Below are positions 49,803 through 54,857 of a stretch of 54,857 nt of DNA, in pieces (within the stretch, counting starts at the first letter, position 1; every line of letters begins with the position of its first letter). The translations under genes were made by a program, and so were the position numbers. Below the pieces are notes generated by a model. The model was not told the origin of the DNA. It saw only the letters and a program-made list of their open reading frames with translations, and did no database searches. The DNA comes from Pseudanabaena sp. M085S1SP2A07QC. Lineage in GTDB: Bacteria; Cyanobacteriota; Cyanobacteriia; Pseudanabaenales; Pseudanabaenaceae. The stretch spans positions 1-54,857 of the forward strand of contig JADBWK010000069.1 in assembly GCA_020404895.1 (NCBI GenBank), written 5' to 3'.

Positions 49803-51259
49803 TAACAAGGTTCAAGGCGAGTTAATAATAAGGCGATCGCATCAATATATTGCTGTAACTCCCTTGATGGAAGATTACTATTATTAATGATGATACTAAA
49901 AATGACTTCCCGATGATTTTGAGGATTAGCATATCCTGATAGTGCGATCTCACCCGTCAATGTTCCTGTCTTGGCTTGAATTAACCCTTGTGCCGAGGTG
50001 TTTTTGAATCGATTGGTCAATGTGCCATCGACATTGGAGACTGCCAAAGATTTACGAAAATTCTGATCGCTAGCCACACTTTGCAAAAGTTGAACGATCG
50101 CTCTAGGAGTTGTTAAATTGCGACGTGATAGCCCAGAACCGTCGGCTAGAAACGTATATGGAGGGGTATTGATAGATTGCAAATACTTATTAATCGTGAT
50201 TATGCCACCCAGTAGATTGTCTTCGGGATTATTTTCATCAAGACGATCTCCTAAAGCTCTTAATAGTAATTCTGCGTAGAGATTATTGCTGTCCTTGTTG
50301 GTGGTAATAATTAATTGCGAGAGCGGCAGTGAATAAGCGATCGCTAAATTTTGGGTGGGTGGAAACCTTTTGGAGGTATTACTAGAAATATTTTGAGAAA
50401 CCGTAATGCCCTGAGTCGCTAATTCCTGACGCAACAAATCTAAAAAATTAGCTTCTGGATCGGGAATAGCCACGCCACCTAGTTCTGGTTCTGACTTTTC
50501 AGGTATTACACCAGAGATGATCAGGACTTTTTGACCATAGGGGCGAACAACTTTTAAGCTGTACTTTGAATCTGTAGTACCTGTAATTGCTTGATTCTCT
50601 ACCCGCCAACCCTTTGCCAATTCGGGAGTATCCCATGTAAAAATTGCAGGTTTGCCTTTTGTATCGGGACTAACAGTCCAGTTGATAGCATTTTCATTAA
50701 TCGTGAAGGGAGATGCGATTGCCGCATAATATTCCTGTAAGTCTGACCATTCCCAACTATTTGCAACTTCGGCACCTTTACGAGATGTCAAAGTCCAAAT
50801 TCCTCCATTGATCCGCTTTACACCTTTATTTTTAAGTTGTGTTACAAGCGATTTCAAACCATTTGCCGAGCGAAAACTAGGATCTCCTGAGCCAACAAGC
50901 CATAATCCATTTTCTAATTCTCCTTTAGTATTGGGCAAATTATGAGACATCAAACGGGTAGAAAAACGATAGTCCGCTCCTAATGTTTTTAGAGCGATCG
51001 CAGTTATAAATAATTTGGCATTGGATGACGGAATAAAGTAGCGATCGCCATCAAGATTGGCTAATACTTGCGGATTAGCATCATTAGTTTGCACAAATAC
51101 ACCCACTCGGGATGGTAGCAATTTAGGAGACTGGGAGACTTTTTCTACCTCTTTTTGTAACTGTGCGGGACAGACATGATCGCTATTTGCATGAGCAGGA
51201 AAAGCCGCAATTAAAGAAATCACAACTACAGCGATTTTAGTAAATATTGTGGTTCTCAA
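49802..51259 (-). CDS. dacB: D-alanyl-D-alanine carboxypeptidase/endopeptidase (PBP4, peptidase S13)
   Basis: 485 residues with a signal peptide (MRTTIFTKIAVVVISLIAAF, cut after PAHA). Active-site motifs: SxxK in FIPSSNAKLFITAIAL, SxN in DSNNLYAELLLRALG, and KTG in QAKTGTLTGEIALSGY. S13 enzymes trim or cleave peptidoglycan stem peptides in the periplasm. Length is normal for PBP4. It is followed by the coupled 49317-49802 gene. ATG 51259. Confidence 0.92.
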   Translation of the reverse strand: MRTTIFTKIAVVVISLIAAFPAHANSDHVCPAQLQKEVEKVSQSPKLLPSRVGVFVQTNDANPQVLANLDGDRYFIPSSNAKLFITAIALKTLGADYRFSTRLMSHNLPNTKGELENGLWLVGSGDPSFRSANGLKSLVTQLKNKGVKRINGGIWTLTSRKGAEVANSWEWSDLQEYYAAIASPFTINENAINWTVSPDTKGKPAIFTWDTPELAKGWRVENQAITGTTDSKYSLKVVRPYGQKVLIISGVIPEKSEPELGGVAIPDPEANFLDLLRQELATQGITVSQNISSNTSKRFPPTQNLAIAYSLPLSQLIITTNKDSNNLYAELLLRALGDRLDENNPEDNLLGGIITINKYLQSINTPPYTFLADGSGLSRRNLTTPRAIVQLLQSVASDQNFRKSLAVSNVDGTLTNRFKNTSAQGLIQAKTGTLTGEIALSGYANPQNHREVIFSIIINNSNLPSRELQQYIDAIALLLTRLEPC

Positions 51260-51355
51260 TGGACAAACTGACTAGATTAAGATAGGCAACAGGTTAGCAT
51301 AAAAACAAGAAAAAACTTTGCAAGGTAATTCTCATAAAATATTCAGGATAATCTG

Positions 51356-52012
51356 TTAATCTAAAATCCAAAGATAAATTCTATATTCACGATTGCCAAC
51401 TTTAATTGTTTCAGTTTGATTAGGAGGTAAATCTCCTAAATCATATTCATTGGAAATAATTCTTGTTCCTGATTTTAATTTAGGTAAAATTTCGGAGCGT
51501 ACACGGAGGTTTGCTTGTGGTAGAAGGTATAGCGTAATTACGGTTGCATCACGCAAATCTGTTTTAAAAAAGTCTTGTTTAATGAATTGAATGCGATCGC
51601 TAATTTCTGGTGTTTTAGCGATCGCCAATTTTGACTCTCGATCAGATTCCCTAATTAATTCAGGATCGATCTCAATGCCGATAGCTCTTGCGCCAAACTT
51701 TTGGGCAGCCGCAATCACGATTCGACCATCGCCACTACCTAGATCATAAACAACGTCATTCTTATTTACCTTTGCCATTTCAAGCATTCTCAGCACTACT
51801 TCTGGGGGCGTTTGTAAATATGGAGCGTCGGGAATCCTCTCTGGCTCTATGTTTTTCGGCGCTATGGGGGGAAGTGACGTGAGGGGTTTACTCTCTAATT
51901 GATTACTTGGCGAGGGAGATTTGTTAATAGAAAGAGAATTGCAAGCCAACAGAGTTAATGGTGTGATCAAAGCAATCAAAGTAAACTTAAATAACCTAAA
52001 TAAAATTGCCAT
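51356..52012 (-). CDS. Lipoprotein-like class I SAM-dependent methyltransferase
   Basis: 218 residues. The N-terminus MAILFRLFKFTLIALITPLT then LLACNSL looks like a lipoprotein signal with lipobox LLAC, followed by a Ser/Pro-rich linker. Residues 65-218 are a methyltransferase: VVLRMLEMAKVNKNDVVYDL, GSGDGRIVIAAAQ (SAM motif I), AIGIEIDPELI, then DLRDATVITLYLLPQANLRV. DOT1-like distant relatives exist. A SAM enzyme outside the cytosol is unexpected, since SAM is cytosolic; the anchor might keep it elsewhere. Substrate unknown. Starts 2 bp after the nagZ stop, one operon. Confidence 0.75.
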   Translation of the reverse strand: MAILFRLFKFTLIALITPLTLLACNSLSINKSPSPSNQLESKPLTSLPPIAPKNIEPERIPDAPYLQTPPEVVLRMLEMAKVNKNDVVYDLGSGDGRIVIAAAQKFGARAIGIEIDPELIRESDRESKLAIAKTPEISDRIQFIKQDFFKTDLRDATVITLYLLPQANLRVRSEILPKLKSGTRIISNEYDLGDLPPNQTETIKVGNREYRIYLWILD

Positions 52013-52014
52013 AT

Positions 52015-53583
52015 TTAGATTTGACCAAATCCTAGCTTTTGTAAAACTGCCTCCTGTGCCTCTGGCTGCTGGCTATAGGCAAAGCCCCAAGGCATTTGAA
52101 TTGGCAATAAAGGCAACAAGCGATCCAATGCGTATGGGCTTCCATAGAGAACTACAGCCTGCAATTTATGCTCTAACACTAATTCGACAACTAAATTTTT
52201 AATCTTTTCATGCAGATTGGTGTTGCCTCGGAATGGATTGCCTCGACTAAAGATTTGGATAAAGATTTGCGAGAATTGGGCAAATTCTAGAGTGGATAAG
52301 GTCAAACCATCTGCCACAATGCGTTGATAGCCAATGTTTTGAAGCAATAATACCGCAGGCGATCGCGCATTGAGAAACTCTTCACAGGTCAGTGGATCGT
52401 CAACAATAATCAAATTTAAATAATTTGCTTCTAGATCGTTAACATTGTCAGGTTGTAGTTTTGAAAGCGCAGAATAAAAGTTAATGGACTTTGTGGCGAT
52501 CGACTTCGCAATTCCCAGATTCAGAGGATTACCTAATTTTTTTAGATTAGGAGGGATACCGCAAACTTTCTGTTTTGCCTTCCAAATTCTTTGGACTGAA
52601 TCTCGGATTTGATTTCGATCTATTTCTTTGGATTCCACTGCTGCGCAAACTGCATGAATTGCAGCGATTGGATCGATGGGCATCAATAAAATATCCACAC
52701 CAGCTTTTACAGCCTGCACAGCGATCGCTTCAGGGCTGCCCAAATTAGCAATGCCTGACATGATCAGCGCATCAGTGGTAATAATCCCATCAAAGCCTAA
52801 TTCGGTTCGCAAAATGCCTGTGAGAATATGATGCGACAAGGTAGCGATATTTTTGCGATCTAATGCTGGCACTAAAATATGTGCACTCATAATCGCATCA
52901 ACGCCCGCCGAAATTGCATTGACAAAAGGCGGAAACTCAACATTCTCAAATCTTTGGCGATCGTGAAGTAGGGTTGGTGTTTGTAAATGCGAATCCACCG
53001 AAGTATCCCCATGTCCTGGGAAATGTTTTGCGGTGGTCATGACAGGATACTGCTTTGCACCAGCAATAAATCCCCTCGTTGCTCCCATCACCTCACCAGC
53101 GGTAACCCCAAAAGCCCGCACATTAATTACAGGATTTTCGGGATTATTATTGACATCAACAATCGGCGCAAGTAACCAATTGATCCCGATCGCTAAAGCT
53201 TCCTCCGCCGTGATTTTACCCATCGCCTCGGCATATTTCATGGAAACCGTTTGTAATGCCATCGGTGGCGGAAACCATGTTGCACCACTAAAGCGTTGTC
53301 CGACCCCTTCCTCAATATCTGCGGCTATTAACAAAGGGACTTTTGCCCATGATTGCATTTGCTGCGTTTTCAGGGCAACTTCTGGCGCACTACCACCAAG
53401 CAAAATTACACCGCCAACCCCATATTCACTAATTAAAGTTTGCAATTTTGCACTGGTTAATTCCCACTGCGGATACTCGATTTGGTGATCATAAAGCATT
53501 CCGCAAGCTCGAACCACCACCATTTGAGAAACTTGCTCAATGAGGCTAAGGCTATCAATATCAGGCAAGTTGATTGGCAACAT
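52015..53583 (-). CDS. nagZ: Glycoside hydrolase family 3, beta-N-acetylhexosaminidase-like
   Basis: 522 residues. GH3 N-terminal barrel with GVGGVILLGGSAPEVALKTQ, PLLIAADIEEGVGQRFSGAT, TAKHFPGHGDTSVDSHLQTP (the NagZ His-Asp loop), and GFDGIITTDALIMSGI (catalytic Asp). A C-terminal alpha/beta part of about 170 residues follows (NLIIVDDPLTCEEFLNARSP). NagZ removes N-acetylglucosamine from muropeptides in cell-wall recycling. No signal peptide. Operon with the methyltransferase. ATG 53583. Confidence 0.88.
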   Translation of the reverse strand: MLPINLPDIDSLSLIEQVSQMVVVRACGMLYDHQIEYPQWELTSAKLQTLISEYGVGGVILLGGSAPEVALKTQQMQSWAKVPLLIAADIEEGVGQRFSGATWFPPPMALQTVSMKYAEAMGKITAEEALAIGINWLLAPIVDVNNNPENPVINVRAFGVTAGEVMGATRGFIAGAKQYPVMTTAKHFPGHGDTSVDSHLQTPTLLHDRQRFENVEFPPFVNAISAGVDAIMSAHILVPALDRKNIATLSHHILTGILRTELGFDGIITTDALIMSGIANLGSPEAIAVQAVKAGVDILLMPIDPIAAIHAVCAAVESKEIDRNQIRDSVQRIWKAKQKVCGIPPNLKKLGNPLNLGIAKSIATKSINFYSALSKLQPDNVNDLEANYLNLIIVDDPLTCEEFLNARSPAVLLLQNIGYQRIVADGLTLSTLEFAQFSQIFIQIFSRGNPFRGNTNLHEKIKNLVVELVLEHKLQAVVLYGSPYALDRLLPLLPIQMPWGFAYSQQPEAQEAVLQKLGFGQI

Positions 53584-53607
53584 AATTAACTACAAACTAT
53601 CATGGGT

Positions 53608-53640
53608 AGTAATGTGTGGCGCGAAGCGCCGCACATTACT
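53608..53640. terminator. Palindrome overlapping the GerMN stop, GC-GAA-GC centre
   Basis: 15-base arms AGTAATGTGTGGCGC (one mismatch) around GAA. The TAG of the GerMN gene (53639-53641) begins in the arm. It also lies in the nagZ leader. Confidence 0.75.
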
Positions 53641-54238
53641 AAAAATCTAGTGCAAAATCTTTGCGAGTCATTGGCTGTGGGACTTCTAACCCCTCACCGC
53701 CGATAAGTTTTAACGGTTTACCTTCAACGGACAAAAAGACTTTTGCATCGGGTTCTAAAGTCGTTGCTGTGTATAAAACTTGAATAATTCGACCCTGCAT
53801 GGATGCCGAGCCACCGCCGCTAGTAAAAGCTTTAGATAAATTAATCCGAATTTCCTTGTTTTTTGTCGTTGCGCTTAATACTTTCGTATTTGTAGGAATG
53901 GCGCTGTACAGTTCAGATTCAGGAGGATTTTCAGTAATTAGCATGTTGATTACTGACGCGATCGCTTCATCATTGCTTTGGGCTTTAATGGCGATCGGTA
54001 CAGCGATCAGTTTATTTTTACTAGACTCGATCCAATAAACAGCCAACTGTCCATCCACGGCTCTGGTAGCAGGTGGTGGTGATTGGGTTACTTGGTTGAT
54101 ACTCGCTGGTGCTGATGATTGGGGATTAGGCTGATTATTAAAAGTGCCATGCACAAGCACCGCCGCACCAGAACCGCCGACAACCGCCGCCACCACTAGC
54201 CCAAACCAAGTACTTTTATTTAAAACTGGAATTTTCAT
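53639..54238 (-). CDS. GerMN domain protein, membrane-anchored
   Basis: 199 residues from ATG 54238 (MKIPVLNKSTWFGLVVAAVV). One N-terminal membrane helix, a Pro/Ser/Gln-rich linker, then a GerMN domain (about 70-185): VDGQLAVYWIESSKNKLIAV, SVINMLITENPPESELYSAI and IRINLSKAFTSGGGSASMQG. GerMN domains occur in spore germination protein GerM and in cell-envelope proteins; in cyanobacteria the role is unknown, probably periplasmic. GAGGAG seven bases before 54238 decides the start over an ATG at 54253. Confidence 0.85.
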   Translation of the reverse strand: MKIPVLNKSTWFGLVVAAVVGGSGAAVLVHGTFNNQPNPQSSAPASINQVTQSPPPATRAVDGQLAVYWIESSKNKLIAVPIAIKAQSNDEAIASVINMLITENPPESELYSAIPTNTKVLSATTKNKEIRINLSKAFTSGGGSASMQGRIIQVLYTATTLEPDAKVFLSVEGKPLKLIGGEGLEVPQPMTRKDFALDF

Positions 54239-54353
54239 AATTTCGCTCCTCATCGTTGATTAAGTTTGCATAATACTCTTGACGCAAACAAACGCGATTA
54301 GCTCCATAATCTATTTTATAGCAGCTTAAAGTCCAAAAAGATGTCAGTCAGAA

Positions 54354-54446
54354 GTCCTAATTTCTAACCCAAATTTGTAAGGTTTTGTCCCATTGGGGCG
54401 AAACCTTACAAATTTAGGTAATTTATTTTATGAAATTACTTTAGGA
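54354..54446. mobile_element. Family B MITE, degenerate copy
   Basis: GTCCTAATTTCTAACCC, hairpin AAATTTGTAAGGTTT / AAACCTTACAAATTT around TGTCCCATTGGGGCG, then GTAATTTATTTTATG and TTAGGAC. The layout matches family B, but the end sequences have drifted (GTCCTAA/TTAGGAC). Confidence 0.55.
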
Positions 54447-54481
54447 CATTTCTCGTAAAGAATCTCTCATCATTTTGATAA

Positions 54482-54512
54482 AAGTTGGAATTACCCCCTT
54501 TAATTCCAACTT
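54482..54512. repeat. Short hairpin
   Basis: AAGTTGGAATTA and TAATTCCAACTT (12 bp perfect) around CCCCCTT. Confidence 0.6.
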
Positions 54513-54564
54513 ATGCAAGGGGAGGGATAGGGTGGGGTAAATTTTAAATGAGAAATCACCTTAG

Positions 54565-54659
54565 AAATGAAAATTAATTAACTTGTGCAATTAAAACCAA
54601 AATTTGTTGGGGCGGGCAAAGTCCGCCCCAACAAATTTTGGTTTTAATTAATTTTCATT
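54565..54659. repeat. Long palindromic element
   Basis: Two perfect 27-base inner arms (AATTAAAACCAAAATTTGTT then GGGGCGG) around GCAAAGT, at 54589-54615 and 54623-54649. Outer partial arms AATGAAAATTAATT / AATTAATTTTCATT enclose an unpaired ACTTGTGC. The remaining 54660-54857 is AT-rich, with no gene or element that I can identify. Confidence 0.75.
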
Positions 54660-54857
54660 CCTTACATCTAAGTTTTGAGCGATTTCGCGGAAAAAAGTTG
54701 GCGATAGATTAAGCTAGATTTAAGAGGTATTATGTTATTTAACCCAAGTTGCTACCTATTCATCAAAAACTAAAATCAAAATAAAAAATGCTGGATTTTT
54801 ATACAAAAAAAGCGTTGTTTAGCACTTAGATAGGCTGTTTTTAACTTGTTTTGAGAC

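Overview
The window is a cyanobacterial chromosome segment, most likely from a filamentous or Pseudanabaena-like lineage. Evidence: a photosystem II assembly factor (Psb28), a Flv1-type flavodiiron protein, cyanobacteria-typical families (DUF4079, DUF29, Uma2, MEKHLA, N-terminally extended ThiE, solo pentapeptide and HEAT proteins), and very frequent copies of the octamer GCGATCGC (HIP1). Genus is inference; no rRNA is present. I saw no tRNA, rRNA, CRISPR array or replication origin.

Layout. 1-510: scar made of an IS630 transposase split by a 104-bp MITE and joined to the first ~50 codons of a type I restriction hsdR. 0.5-5.1 kb: arsS, HPt protein, aminotransferase, decayed LRR gene, pfkA. 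5.4-10.5 kb: psb28, Hsp20, GH57 glycosidase, bestrophin-type channel, HEAT protein, small coiled-coil gene. 10.6-13.8 kb: secreted protein, tatC, cimA. 14.0-15.3 kb: three overlapping accessory genes including DUF29 and a remnant NB-ARC (STAND) gene. 15.6-23.9 kb: MEKHLA, DUF4079, YajQ, Fe-S aldo-keto reductase, ABC permease, inositol-phosphatase, Uma2, a GNAT-TrhO fusion, and mnmE carrying an in-frame repeat. 24.3-28.1 kb: broken hybrid kinase (HisKA lost, second MITE copy in the receiver) and an intact diguanylate cyclase. 28.2-37.7 kb: cobH/cbiC, pentapeptide protein, gvpG-like pseudogene, pyrD, a nuclease-fold candidate, atpG, thiG, glycosyltransferase, membrane protein, uup. 37.7-38.4 kb: repeat island. 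38.4-45.1 kb: MASE1 hybrid kinase, PAS response regulator, thiE, a 561-aa unknown, a 68-aa protein. 45.3-54.2 kb: plsY, IS256 remnant, flv1, mlaE, dacB cluster, lipoprotein-like methyltransferase, nagZ, GerMN. 54.3-54.9 kb: repeats and AT-rich DNA.

Most genes are single housekeeping units, each with its own promoter and a palindromic terminator. Signalling genes cluster at 24-28 and 38-41 kb. Likely small operons are nagZ-methyltransferase (2 bp apart), dacB-49317 gene (TAATG overlap) and the 15.3-14.0 kb trio.

The most striking feature is non-genic. Roughly forty hairpins with long, near-perfect arms sit at gene borders. Their arm sequences differ from site to site, but many share a centre of the form GC-NNN-GC. 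At several convergent pairs both stop codons lie inside the two arms. With them are at least four MITE-like families, one of which (104 bp, TA target) has split two coding sequences; its two copies differ only by an inverted three-base loop. Another repeat has become protein-coding inside the G domain of MnmE.
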